Assembly: GCA_964608745.1 (NCBI GenBank)
Contig: CAZSPC010000004.1
Coordinates: 1-50,485, forward strand
Source: UBA12079 sp964608745
GTDB lineage: Bacteria > Patescibacteriota > Minisyncoccia > Phycocordibacterales > UBA12079
Reading direction: 5' to 3'
DNA length: 50,485 bases
This document shows positions 1 to 7,021 of the stretch, one piece after another. Position 1 is the first letter of the stretch, and each line of letters begins with the position of its first letter. The notes beneath the pieces are model-generated. The model saw only the letters and a program-made list of their open reading frames with translations, searched no databases and was not told the origin of the DNA. The position numbers were made by a program, and so were the translations under genes.

Positions 1-58
1 AAAATTTTAACAAAAATTAGGCCAAAAATACAAAAAGTTAAGTTCTAGATGCCGTTGA

Positions 59-97
59 GTTTTTGATTAGATTATTCAATTATTTTAATCAAAAACT
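59..97. repeat. Imperfect inverted repeat
   Basis: TTTTTGATTA near 59 pairs with TAATCAAAAA near 88-97. It is the first of a series of hairpins that continues to position 407. No gene precedes it in the window, so its role as terminator, leader or element is unknown. Confidence 0.5.
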
Positions 98-134
98 TTT
101 TTGTTTAAACTCATAATTCGAAAAGGAGAAAATT

Positions 135-245
135 ATGAGTACGTTTGATAAAAAAATGATGGATTTGCTTCTGGTTTTAGAACCAGAAGCAATCGAAGTT
201 CTTTTGATTGGTGACCTAGTCACCGATCAAAAAGATGAGGACTAA
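135..245 (+). CDS. Possible 36-aa ORF built from two hairpins
   Basis: A good ribosome binding site (AAAAGGAG) lies just before ATG at 135, and a terminator-like hairpin follows the TAA at 243-245. The predicted acidic peptide starts MSTFDKKMMDLL and ends DQKDED. Two stem-loops fill much of the reading frame: 165-192 (12-bp perfect stem, loop TTAG) and 208-230 (10 bp with one G-U pair). The DNA could therefore be a structured RNA that happens to be open, or a real small protein. SD plus start plus stop plus terminator favours expression of a short transcript. No family is recognised. Confidence 0.4.
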   Translation: MSTFDKKMMDLLLVLEPEAIEVLLIGDLVTDQKDED

Positions 246-261
246 CTCACTTATCAGGTTC

Positions 262-290
262 AAGGCCGCTGCGAAAGCAGTGGCCTTTTT
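262..290 (+). terminator. Rho-independent terminator
   Basis: AGGCC-CTGC pairs with GCAG-GGCCT around a GAAA tetraloop and is followed by TTTTT. It closes the short transcript carrying the 36-codon ORF. Confidence 0.75.
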
Positions 291-375
291 CATACTTATT
301 GGCGTTTTTTATTTTTAAACTGGATTAGTGCTTAACAAATTATTCCTACCATACTACTAATGAATTAACAGCCTT

Positions 376-407
376 ACCAAATAAATTGCTATCGCAATTT
401 ATTTGGT
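376..407. repeat. Perfect 14-bp inverted repeat
   Basis: ACCAAATAAATTGC, loop TATC, then the exact reverse complement. There is no strong T tract. The stretch 291-616 otherwise holds only further weak hairpins (about 510-542, 548-564, 578-613) ahead of ftsZ; no coding region is seen. Confidence 0.6.
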
Positions 408-616
408 ATTTTAAATAAGAGTACTTTTGTTTGTTATTTTCCTTCTATTTTGCTATTATATCTCTAACTTATTTTAATTAAATGGGAGCAAAACCCGTAT
501 TGAATATTAAATAAATTCTTTCGTTTTTAAAGGAATTTATTTAGTTCAAATTTCTACGAAATTTGATTCAACAGGGTGATGATTTTTATAGTCGCTACGC
601 TCCTTAAAAATCTATC

Positions 617-1741
617 ATGCCAAAAGTAAACCCAGAAATTGAAGCATTTGCTCGAATTAAAGTCATCGGAGTTGGTGGCTCGGGTAAAAATGCCACTAAT
701 TATATGATCAACTCAAAAGTTGGTCGTGTTGAATTTATTGTTATAAATACCGACGCCCAAGATTTACATCATTCTAAGGCTGACAAAAAAATTCATATTG
801 GAAAAAACCTGACCAGAGGTCTTGGAACAGGAATGAATGCTGACCTTGGAAAAAGAGCAGCAGAGGAAACAAAAGAAGAGATTCAAGACTCACTAAAAGG
901 AGCTGATATGGTTTTTATTACCGGAGGATTTGGTGGCGGAACCGGAACGGGAGCAAGCCCAATTATTGCAAAAGTAGCCAAAGAACTTGGTATTCTAACT
1001 GTAGCGGTAGTAACTAAGCCATTCTTTTTTGAAGGTAATAGAAGAATGGAATTAGCAGAAAATGGCTTGGGAGATTTAAGAGACGCCGTTGACGCTATTA
1101 TAGTTATTCCAAATGATAGGATACTTAAAATTTCAACCAAAGGAACAACACTTGATAATGCTTTCGCAATGAGTGATGAGGTTTTGCGACAAGCTGTTGA
1201 AGGAATTTCTGACTTGATTACATCTCCGGGGAGAATTAATGTGGACTTTGCTGACATTAGTGCAATTATGGAAAAATCTGGCTCAGCTTTGATGGGAATT
1301 GGTCGTGCAACAGGAGAAAACAGAGCGGAAGAAGCGGCTAAACAAGCTATCACTTCCCCACTACTGGATGTTTCTATTCACGGAGCAAAAGGTGTTCTGT
1401 TCACAATTGCCGGAGGAGATGATTTGACTATGGAGGAAATTCAAACTGCCGCTCAAATCATTACTGAATCAATTGATCCAGATGCTAAGGTTAAATTTGG
1501 TACAGTGAAAGATACTAAGTTAAAGAAAAATGAAATTAAGATTACGGTGATTGCAACTGGATTCGATAATCCAGATAATCAGGCAGTCCAAACCGACGAA
1601 AAAAAAGATGATAAAAAAAAGGAGAAAAAAGAAATTCATAATGTAGTACCGAAAAGAGTAGAAGATAAATCAAAAATGCTAGACGAGGATGACGAAGACG
1701 ATACTTGGGATGCTATTCCTTCCTTCTTACGAAGAAAGTAG
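617..1741 (+). CDS. ftsZ: Cell division GTPase FtsZ
   Basis: Tubulin-like GTPase that polymerises into the cytoplasmic Z ring. The nucleotide-binding start IGVGGSGKNA is at residues 17-26, the tubulin signature GGFGGGTGTG at 103-112, and a T7-loop-like NVDFADISAIM near residue 210. A charged Lys/Asp/Glu linker follows, then the C-terminal peptide WDAIPSFLRRK that in known FtsZ binds membrane tethers. At 374 aa it is compact but complete. The start follows the MPKVNPEIEA N-terminus common in CPR. No SD is present; the ATG sits directly after a hairpin (GATTTTTA/TAAAAATC, about 582-612). No ftsA or mur genes adjoin it. A long antisense ORF inside it is a shadow. Confidence 0.97.
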   Translation: MPKVNPEIEAFARIKVIGVGGSGKNATNYMINSKVGRVEFIVINTDAQDLHHSKADKKIHIGKNLTRGLGTGMNADLGKRAAEETKEEIQDSLKGADMVFITGGFGGGTGTGASPIIAKVAKELGILTVAVVTKPFFFEGNRRMELAENGLGDLRDAVDAIIVIPNDRILKISTKGTTLDNAFAMSDEVLRQAVEGISDLITSPGRINVDFADISAIMEKSGSALMGIGRATGENRAEEAAKQAITSPLLDVSIHGAKGVLFTIAGGDDLTMEEIQTAAQIITESIDPDAKVKFGTVKDTKLKKNEIKITVIATGFDNPDNQAVQTDEKKDDKKKEKKEIHNVVPKRVEDKSKMLDEDDEDDTWDAIPSFLRRK

Positions 1742-1762
1742 ATTTATGATTTAGGATTTAAG

Positions 1763-1794
1763 AAAAACCGTTGCGCAAGCGCAACGGTTTTTAA
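1763..1794. terminator. Bidirectional terminator
   Basis: AAAACCGTTGCG and CGCAACGGTTTT form a strong stem between ftsZ and the convergent gene ending at 1847. It has A runs before and T runs after, so it can serve both strands. Confidence 0.8.
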
Positions 1795-1846
1795 ATTATT
1801 TTCATCTGGTTTCGTCTTTGCGAGCCCAACACCACTTTTTGGTTTT

Positions 1847-2299
1847 TCAATAACTCGTTGTTGAAAATTGTGCTTTTCCATCTTTGACATCAATTATCAC
1901 CCCCTGAGGTGATAACGATTTCGGACGGTACCGGAAAACAACAGTACGACAGGTTGGCAACAAAACAAACCATCTTCTCAAAACAACTTCGACGGTATTT
2001 GTATCACCAAACCTTGAATATGTAGGTCTTACTGTATAATCAATCGGCTCTCGAAAATTATCTTTTCTTATACTTAAATGCTCAACAACTTCTCGATCAA
2101 TAATCTTGCTACCCCTTGGTAACGATCCAGCAACAAAAAAACCATCAAAAATAATTAGAGTTCTTTTATCTCTTTGGTCTATTCCAGAAATATGCTTCAC
2201 TCCGATACCATTACCCAAAATAATCCCTTCATCTTTAACAACATTTATCTTTCCTCTTTTCCCTAAAATATTATCGTGAAGTGCCATATAAACATTCAT
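1847..2299 (-). CDS. Hypothetical protein, SD-led, downstream of HD hydrolase
   Basis: 150 aa, not recognised. The start is ATG at 2299, chosen because AAGGAG lies 6 nt upstream (2305-2310); the longer frame up to 2353 runs into the upstream gene. The sequence is beta-rich and basic (VVLRRWFVLLPTCRTVVFRYRP), with no signal peptide or membrane segment. It follows the HD-domain gene by about 10 nt with its own SD, so the two are probably co-transcribed and could share substrate or regulation. The strong SD sets this pair apart from neighbouring core genes, which lack one. Confidence 0.65.
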   Translation of the reverse strand: MNVYMALHDNILGKRGKINVVKDEGIILGNGIGVKHISGIDQRDKRTLIIFDGFFVAGSLPRGSKIIDREVVEHLSIRKDNFREPIDYTVRPTYSRFGDTNTVEVVLRRWFVLLPTCRTVVFRYRPKSLSPQGVIIDVKDGKAQFSTTSY

Positions 2300-2309
2300 T
2301 ATTTTCTCC

Positions 2310-2888
2310 TTATTCATAAGATTCTGACAAACACCATTCAAAAAATTCAACATTCAACATTTCAGCAAAAATCATTTTTGCTGAATCAGTTTTTAATCCT
2401 TCTGGAATTCTATCAAGAAATCTTTGAGCAAACTTATGCCCTTGATCAAGATATATTTTTGCCTGAAATCCCATTTGAAGTAAATCTGCATCTTTAACAA
2501 GTATTGATTCTTTGCTGTACCCGGTCTCAAAATCATCAAAATAACGACACAATCTCTTTTCAACCTCCGACGGAAATTGGCTAATAAAATGAGTAAAAGC
2601 AATTCTTTCTCCTGGTGATTTACTTAAATATTTTGTATTTAATTTATTTAAGTCACCCATTCTTGTTTCAGCATTATCGTGAAATAAGGCTTCACAAGCA
2701 ATTTTTTCAGGATTTTGGTATTCTTCCATAATTGCCAAAATATAAGCAATTTGAGCAGTTAGACAGGTATGTTCAAGAACATTTTCAATTCCCGATTTTA
2801 CACCCGCCCTGTGCCATCCTGACCGAGAAACATTTCCTAAACTAAACATCTCAAAAATTCCATTTACTAATTTTGTCATCTGATGCAT
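2310..2888 (-). CDS. HD-domain phosphohydrolase (YfbR/HDDC2-like)
   Basis: 192 aa from ATG 2888, chosen because AAAAGGAGAAG precedes it; a longer frame to 2972 has no such signal. Metal-binding residues of the HD superfamily are visible: H40 (LEHTC), H70-D71 in FHDNAETRMGD, and a later Asp in KDADLL near 133-135. The HDNAETRMGD pattern resembles the 5'-deoxynucleotidase YfbR/HDDC2 group, which hydrolyses deoxynucleoside monophosphates. Cytoplasmic. The exact substrate is inferred. It is paired with the downstream 150-aa gene. Confidence 0.8.
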   Translation of the reverse strand: MHQMTKLVNGIFEMFSLGNVSRSGWHRAGVKSGIENVLEHTCLTAQIAYILAIMEEYQNPEKIACEALFHDNAETRMGDLNKLNTKYLSKSPGERIAFTHFISQFPSEVEKRLCRYFDDFETGYSKESILVKDADLLQMGFQAKIYLDQGHKFAQRFLDRIPEGLKTDSAKMIFAEMLNVEFFEWCLSESYE

Positions 2889-3082
2889 TCTAACTTCTCC
2901 TTTTTCAAAATTTAAGAATTTCAAAACAACTTTTTCTACACCCAAATTACCACAAATTAATATAAAAAACAAGTTTTTTACTTCTCTCTTTAAAATTGTT
3001 AAAATAAATTGACATTATTCTTAAATCTTAAATCATAAATCATAAATCTCCCACAATTCTTGATTCATGATTCTTAATTCTT

Positions 3083-4042
3083 ATGTACGACTTAGCAATC
3101 ATTGGTGGTGGCCCTGCTGGAGTATCTGCTGGAATATACGCTGCTCGAAAAAAATTAAAAACTATTTTTATTGCCGACAAATTTACTGGTCAGTCTGTTG
3201 TGTCTCCCGATATTCAAAACTGGATTGGAACCCCATCCATTTCAGGTATTGAATTAGCAAAAAATATGGAAAATCACCTCAAAACTTATGCAGATGGTAT
3301 TGTTGATATAAAAGAAGGAGAAAAGGTTGAAAACATATCCGAAATAAAACCTACAAAATCAGAACATTCCAACATTCCTAGGAATGTTGGAATGTTTGAG
3401 ATACAAACAAACAAAGACTCTTATACCGCAGAAGCTGTTTTGGTAGCCACAGGAAGCCACAGGAGGCGTTTACAAGCCAAAGGGGTTGACGCCTTGGAAC
3501 ATAAGGGTATTACTTACTGTGCAACCTGTGATGGTCCGTTTTTTACAGATAAGGATGTTGTTGTAATTGGTGGAGGAAATTCAGGTTTTGAGTCTGCATC
3601 ACAACTTTCTGCTTACACAAAATCAGTTACAATCATTCACCGATCAGAAAAACTAAGAGCAGATGAAATCACAGTCACAAAAGTATCAGAAAACCCAAAA
3701 GTAAAAATTATTTTAAACGCCGTTATAAAAGAAATTTTAGGTGAAAATTCAGTAACAGGGTTGATTTATGAGGATACGAAAACAGGAGAAACTCATGAAA
3801 TAAAAATAGAAGGAGTATTTGTGGAAATCGGATCAGAACCAACCACATCTTTTGTAACTGATTTGGTAGATTTGAATGATTATAAATCAATTATAGTTGA
3901 CCCGAAAACTCAAAAAACATCAAAAGAAGGAGTCTGGGCAGCTGGAGATTGTACAGATGGTCTATATCACCAAAACAACATCGCTGTGGGTGATGCGGTA
4001 AAAGCTTTGGAGGATATTTATCTTTATTTGAAAACAAAATAG
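3083..4042 (+). CDS. trxB: Thioredoxin reductase
   Basis: FAD/NAD(P)H-dependent flavoprotein that reduces thioredoxin. FAD site GGGPAG at residues 8-13, redox pair CATC at 146-149, NAD(P)H site GGGNSG at 163-168, and the C-terminal FAD-contact motif WAAGDCTDG. At 319 aa it is of normal length. There is no SD before ATG 3083. A 34-bp perfect palindrome (3363-3396) lies in frame and encodes about residues 94-105 (EHSNIPRNVGMF) between the first FAD strand region and the NAD domain, where the family is variable. It looks like an inserted palindromic element that preserves the frame. Confidence 0.95.
   Translation: MYDLAIIGGGPAGVSAGIYAARKKLKTIFIADKFTGQSVVSPDIQNWIGTPSISGIELAKNMENHLKTYADGIVDIKEGEKVENISEIKPTKSEHSNIPRNVGMFEIQTNKDSYTAEAVLVATGSHRRRLQAKGVDALEHKGITYCATCDGPFFTDKDVVVIGGGNSGFESASQLSAYTKSVTIIHRSEKLRADEITVTKVSENPKVKIILNAVIKEILGENSVTGLIYEDTKTGETHEIKIEGVFVEIGSEPTTSFVTDLVDLNDYKSIIVDPKTQKTSKEGVWAAGDCTDGLYHQNNIAVGDAVKALEDIYLYLKTK
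3363..3396. repeat. 34-bp perfect palindrome inside trxB
   Basis: Arms of AACATTCCAACATTCCT and its exact complement, with no loop. It contains internal CATTCCAACATTCC repetition and is translated in frame. Confidence 0.85.
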
Positions 4043-4073
4043 AATTATCCCAAAATGGTTTTGTTGAGCCATT

Positions 4074-4108
4074 TTCAATGGCTCATGCGTGAGCCATTGA
4101 ATTTTTTT
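4074..4108 (+). terminator. Terminator of trxB
   Basis: TTCAATGGCTCA, loop TGCG, TGAGCCATTGAA, then seven T. Confidence 0.85.
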
Positions 4109-4110
4109 CC

Positions 4111-4139
4111 AAAAAAGACCAGCTTAACACCGGTCTTTT
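4111..4139 (-). terminator. Minus-strand terminator
   Basis: Read on the minus strand, AAGACCGG and GGTCTT form a stem followed by TTTTTT. It overlaps the stop of the 89-aa frame at 4124. Confidence 0.55.
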
Positions 4140-4393
4140 AAAATTTCTTTTCCAACTTTCGTATTTTGAAATAATTGAAAAAGAATATTATCTGGCTGAA
4201 CTTGGCTTTTGGAGAAAATTCTTATTTTACCAAAAAAATCATTTTCTCCCCTACACCTCGCCGAGCATTTATTTTTTGTAACTCGAAGACACTTTCCAAA
4301 AAAACGCCGACCATTCTTTTTGGCAATTATCTTTGTCCCCCGACTAATAGTAAAAGCTTGGGTCAAAATACAAATCAAAATTTTTTTAATCAC
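4124..4393 (-). CDS. Hypothetical basic 89-aa protein with GTG start
   Basis: The start GTG at 4393 is preceded at good spacing by AAGGAGG, which is the main reason to accept the gene. The product begins with a short hydrophobic stretch (MIKKILICILTQAF), then a Lys/Arg/Cys-rich middle (KCSARCRG), and has no recognised domain. The stop lies inside a minus-strand terminator hairpin. The longer plus-strand frame over the same DNA (4175-4537) has no ribosome binding site and a less protein-like composition, so it was discarded. Confidence 0.5.
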   Translation of the reverse strand: MIKKILICILTQAFTISRGTKIIAKKNGRRFFGKCLRVTKNKCSARCRGENDFFGKIRIFSKSQVQPDNILFQLFQNTKVGKEILKDRC

Positions 4394-4553
4394 CTTTCCC
4401 TCCTTTTTCTGATTTTTTGTCTTTTAACAAAATTTAAACAATCTAAAAATAGATTACACCAAAATTTTGCTTTTGTAAATAAATCTAATAAATTCGGTTT
4501 TGATAGAGATTTCATTTTATTTATTATAACAGGATAAAACTTGACTTTATCTA

Positions 4554-4582
4554 TTGACTTGTTGTGTAGTTTATGATAGAAT
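4554..4582 (+). promoter_or_regulatory. Sigma-70-type promoter
   Basis: TTGACT, 17-nt spacer, TAGAAT. It would start a transcript near 4589, at the beginning of the structured leader of the muramidase-like gene. Confidence 0.7.
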
Positions 4583-4588
4583 ATTGCA

Positions 4589-4690
4589 AATATTTGATTA
4601 GCCCGTATGTGTATGGGTTTTTATTTTGAAAAAATAAATAAACATTATTATATTATCAATAATATAATAATGGTTTGATTATCAAATATT
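4589..4690 (+). promoter_or_regulatory. Structured 5' leader (candidate riboregulator)
   Basis: AATATTTGAT (4589-4598) is exactly complementary to ATCAAATATT (4681-4690) and would close a domain holding a terminator-like hairpin CCCGTA/TATGGG plus T run (4602-4623) and a perfect 12-bp hairpin (4644-4671). The start codon follows two bases later. No known riboswitch consensus was recognised. Confidence 0.5.
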
Positions 4691-4692
4691 AG

Positions 4693-5286
4693 ATGATGGA
4701 GTTGACAGAGCGAAACTGTCGCAATATGAGAAATACAATAATTAAATATATGCAGGGATTTACATTTATTCCTATTTTTACAATCGTATCTCCCCTGCTT
4801 ACCTTTTATCAACCATTAATTGTTGACATAGAGAAAGAATCAGTCGAAATTTCTACACAACTTAATGAAAGACGTGCAGAAAAAATTGATGCTTACTTTG
4901 CTCAACGAAATATGCCGTTAGAAGGTTATGGTGCTAAAATGGTTGTGGAAGCAGAAAAAAATAATCTTGATTGGAGATTAATTCCAGCAATTGCTATTAA
5001 AGAATCAACTGGTGGAAAATTTGCTTGTGATTATAACCCTTTTGGTTGGGCATCTTGTAAAGTAGAATTTAACTCTTGGGATCATGCAATTGAAACAGTT
5101 GCAATGAACCTGGGAGGAAAAAATCCAAATACTGCTAAGTATTACAAAGATAAAACTTTGGAAGAAAAGCTGTATCACTACAACACATCAGTTATTCCAA
5201 CATATACAGGAGAAATTCTGGAATTTATGGAATTGATTAGAACACAAGATGTATCAAGCAATAGCTTAGCCCTATTAGATAAATAA
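4693..5286 (+). CDS. Membrane-anchored muramidase/glucosaminidase-like protein
   Basis: 197 aa. Basic N-terminus, then a hydrophobic segment (about residues 22-45) acting as signal anchor, then an extracytoplasmic lysozyme-fold region with IPAIAIKESTGG and YNPFGWASC, resembling GH73/transglycosylase-type peptidoglycan hydrolases. The Glu in IKES is the likely catalytic acid (inference). There is no clear SD. ATG 4693 or 4726 are both possible, and the anchor is intact in either. The gene has its own promoter and a folded leader, so it is probably regulated separately from trxB. It would cut wall glycan during growth. Confidence 0.75.
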   Translation: MMELTERNCRNMRNTIIKYMQGFTFIPIFTIVSPLLTFYQPLIVDIEKESVEISTQLNERRAEKIDAYFAQRNMPLEGYGAKMVVEAEKNNLDWRLIPAIAIKESTGGKFACDYNPFGWASCKVEFNSWDHAIETVAMNLGGKNPNTAKYYKDKTLEEKLYHYNTSVIPTYTGEILEFMELIRTQDVSSNSLALLDK

Positions 5287-5289
5287 AAC

Positions 5290-5322
5290 AAAAATTGAGA
5301 AGCCTTGCTTCTCAATTTTTGT
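5290..5322 (+). terminator. Terminator with AGAAGC-GCTTCT core
   Basis: AAAATTGAGAAGC, loop CTT, GCTTCTCAATTTT, then T-rich DNA. The same AGAAGC/GCTTCT core recurs near 29910-29930 and at 40596-40624. Confidence 0.8.
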
Positions 5323-5328
5323 TTTATG

Positions 5329-5402
5329 TATGCCCTGCAGAATTCGAATCTGCGACCTTTCGCACGTCAAGCGAACGCTCTAACCAACTGAGCTAAGGGC
5401 AC
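5329..5402 (-). tRNA. tRNA-Val (GAC)
   Basis: On the minus strand: acceptor GTGCCCT/AGGGCAT, D arm GCTC...GAGC, anticodon stem TTCGC/GCGAA with loop TTGACGT (anticodon GAC), T arm GCAGA-TTCGAAT-TCTGC, discriminator A. No CCA is encoded. Confidence 0.9.
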
Positions 5403-5406
5403 ATTT

Positions 5407-5608
5407 GCGGAAGAGGTGGGATTCGACCCACGATTACTAATTATTTTTTTCGTCCTATGGACTCAAAAATAATAAGTATCGTTGGTCGCGGCTCGGAAAA
5501 TTGAAAAATTAGAAATTTTTCTTTTCCTCCGCCGTTCGAATCCTCTCACATTCTACAATGACGATACAAACAAATATCAACCTAAGCTGGTATTTGTTTG
5601 TATCGTTG
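5407..5608 (-). repeat. tRNA-Ser-derived palindromic element
   Basis: Read on the minus strand after tRNA-Ser: a terminator-like hairpin (ACGATACAAACAAATA and complement), an inverted T-arm copy (GAGGATTCGAAC), two long stems, and finally a direct copy of the tRNA-Ser 3' end (TCGAATCCCACCTCTTCCGC, one T-arm base lost). The second stem ends in GAG-TCC-ATA-GGA-CGAA, the motif shared by other elements in the window. Confidence 0.75.
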
Positions 5609-5695
5609 CGGAAGAGGTGGGATTCGAACCCACGAAGGGTGTAAACCCTTACCGCTTTTCGAAAGCGGCGCTTTCAACCTCTCGGCCACTCTTCC
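5609..5695 (-). tRNA. tRNA-Ser (CGA)
   Basis: Acceptor GGAAGAG/CTCTTCC, anticodon loop TTCGAAA (anticodon CGA), long class II variable arm AAGGGTTTACACCCTT, T arm GTGGG-TTCGAAT-CCCAC, discriminator G. Confidence 0.93.
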
Positions 5696-5740
5696 ATGCC
5701 CATAAGTGTAGCAATTTTTTGCTTTTTTTTCAAAAATTGG

Positions 5741-5880
5741 TATAATTTCAAGCGAAAACTAATAAAAGTAAGCAAAGTTTTTGTTTACTTTTATTCAGTT
5801 TGAGTGCAGGAATTATATAAGACGAAGTGCTTTTATAATTCCAAACGAAAACTAACAAAAATAAGCAAAGTTTTTGTAGT
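5741..5880. repeat. Palindromic element, one full and one partial copy
   Basis: TATAATTTC and GGAATTATAT flank a stem AATAAAAGTAA/TTACTTTTATT. A second, partial copy starts near 5833. It is related to the tandem pair at 37955-38133, which has the same AATTTC...GGAATTATAT ends and a different stem sequence. Confidence 0.65.
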
Positions 5881-5935
5881 ATATTTTCAAAAATTGTTTA
5901 TAAATTATAAATTTATAAATTAAAAATTCTTCAAT

Positions 5936-6077
5936 GGCCTCATCGTCTAGTGGATACAGGAATGAAAAGAAATAAGTTTTTCTTTTCATCCGGTTCTGAG
6001 CAAAGCGAAGAAATTTCCGTTATCGACCGAAGGGAGATAGGAAATAGGCAGGTTTTCAAAATCTGATGTCCTACCAA
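5936..6077 (+). pseudogene. tRNA-Glu 5' half interrupted by a palindromic element
   Basis: GGCCTCATCGTCTAGTGGAT matches the first part of the intact tRNA-Glu at 6123. After the D arm it switches into two hairpins: GGATGAAAAG with its complement, then TTTCC-TATC-GA-CC-GAA-GG-GA-GATA-GGAAA. It ends with an anticodon-arm-like CAGGTTTTCAAAATCTGATG. There is no T arm or 3' acceptor strand, so it is not functional. Confidence 0.75.
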
Positions 6078-6122
6078 AAATAAATAAAGAAAGAAATTTA
6101 ATAATACAAATAAATATTACAC

Positions 6123-6194
6123 GGCCTCATCGTCTAACGGTTAGGACATCAGGTTTTCAATCTGAGAATCGGGGTTCGATTCCCCGTGAGGTCA
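6123..6194 (+). tRNA. tRNA-Glu (TTC)
   Basis: Acceptor GGCCTCA/TGAGGTC, D arm GTC...GAC, anticodon stem TCAGG/TCTGA with loop TTTTCAA (anticodon TTC), T arm CGGGG-TTCGATT-CCCCG, discriminator A. Confidence 0.95.
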
Positions 6195-6240
6195 CTAGAC
6201 ACCAAAACCAGAGCGGTAGCTCTGGTTTTGTTGTGTCTAG
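6195..6240 (+). terminator. Hairpin behind tRNA-Glu
   Basis: CTAGACAC/GTGTCTAG and CAAAACCAGAGC/GCTCTGGTTTTG form one long stem. It continues outward into an inverted copy of the tRNA 3' end. Confidence 0.7.
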
Positions 6241-6363
6241 TAGGCATCACGGGGAATCGAACCGAGTGAAGTATGGAGGAGTCCGTCGGCTGACGGATGA
6301 CAAACACGAGTCCGTAGGACGAAGTTTGAATTTAGAACTGGGAGGCGATTCCCCGTGAGGTCA
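6241..6363 (+). repeat. tRNA-Glu-derived palindromic element
   Basis: CACGGGGAATCGAACC (6248-6263) is an exact inverted copy of the tRNA-Glu T arm and acceptor strand. CGATTCCCCGTGAGGTCA (6346-6363) is a direct copy. They can pair with each other. Between them lie GAGTGAAGTATG, a stem around CCGTC/GACGG, CACGAGTCCGTAGGACGAAG and TTTAGAACTGG; these short blocks also occur in the tRNA-Trp element. Confidence 0.8.
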
Positions 6364-6416
6364 CAACAAACACAAAACCCATTCGTCAGTTGACGAATGG
6401 GTTTTGTGGTTTGTGA
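6364..6416 (+). terminator. Second hairpin after the tRNA-Glu 3'-end copy
   Basis: AACAAACACAAAACCCATTC and its complement form a long stem with loop near TCAGTTGA. The 3'-end copy plus hairpin repeats the arrangement of the genuine tRNA plus hairpin. Confidence 0.65.
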
Positions 6417-6570
6417 ATTTAATCATACCGAAGTTTATAAACAAATATTCTTGTTTAACACTTGCGGAAACCTGGGTGATTTAGAATCAAGCGGGAAAAA
6501 CTCACAAAAAGAACAAAAGTTCCAAATAAAAGAATATAATATCTTAAACTTACTTCAAGTGGATAAATTC

Positions 6571-6984
6571 CTAAAATTCTATTAACTCCGGATTTTCGCC
6601 AAAACAATTTGCTTCACAATTAAAAAAATTCACAGGATCATTGTTTTCTAACTCACATTTTTCTACGCATCCTTTACACTTATCAAACTCTATTGATTTT
6701 TTGACACGACAATTACCTTCAATAATTTCACAACCAGCAAACTGTCGACATCCATCCCCTCCCCGATATTCCATTGTACAAACTTCTGGCACATCTGCAC
6801 CACAGGTAATTTCTAACCCATGGCAACTTTCGATTCCACAATTGGTTTGAGCTGGTACCAATGTATCAGTTAAATCTAGAACCTGGTAATCGTCTGTAAT
6901 TTTACTACTACACCAAACAAAAATTATTAATGCAACTACAATCAAAACTGCAATTATTTCGTAAAATAAGATTTTATTTTTCAT
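6571..6984 (-). CDS. Membrane-anchored Cys-rich hypothetical protein
   Basis: 137 aa from ATG 6984; no SD. Residues about 8-25 form one transmembrane segment, followed by an extracytoplasmic domain with twelve or more Cys, several spaced as Cys-x2/3-Cys (CKGCVEKCE, CEANCFG), suggesting disulfides or a bound metal. No family was recognised. It starts just downstream of the queuosine-precursor transporter on the same strand, so they may be co-transcribed, but a functional link is not evident. Confidence 0.65.
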   Translation of the reverse strand: MKNKILFYEIIAVLIVVALIIFVWCSSKITDDYQVLDLTDTLVPAQTNCGIESCHGLEITCGADVPEVCTMEYRGGDGCRQFAGCEIIEGNCRVKKSIEFDKCKGCVEKCELENNDPVNFFNCEANCFGENPELIEF

Positions 6985-7021
6985 AAGGTTATTTTTCAAA
7001 TTAACTAATAATGTTAAAAAA

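Noticed and set aside
883..1353. Long minus-strand ORF opposite ftsZ
   Set aside because: Ser/Ile/Pro-rich shadow of a well-supported gene, no ribosome binding site and no recognisable motif.
4175..4537. 120-aa plus-strand ORF over the 89-aa minus-strand gene
   Set aside because: No start signal; the opposite frame has AAGGAGG before GTG and a terminator.
5482..5745. 87-aa ORF across tRNA-Ser and its element
   Set aside because: It reads through a tRNA gene on the opposite strand; typical false ORF.
6397..6585. 62-aa ORF after the tRNA-Glu element
   Set aside because: Starts inside a terminator hairpin and lacks an SD.
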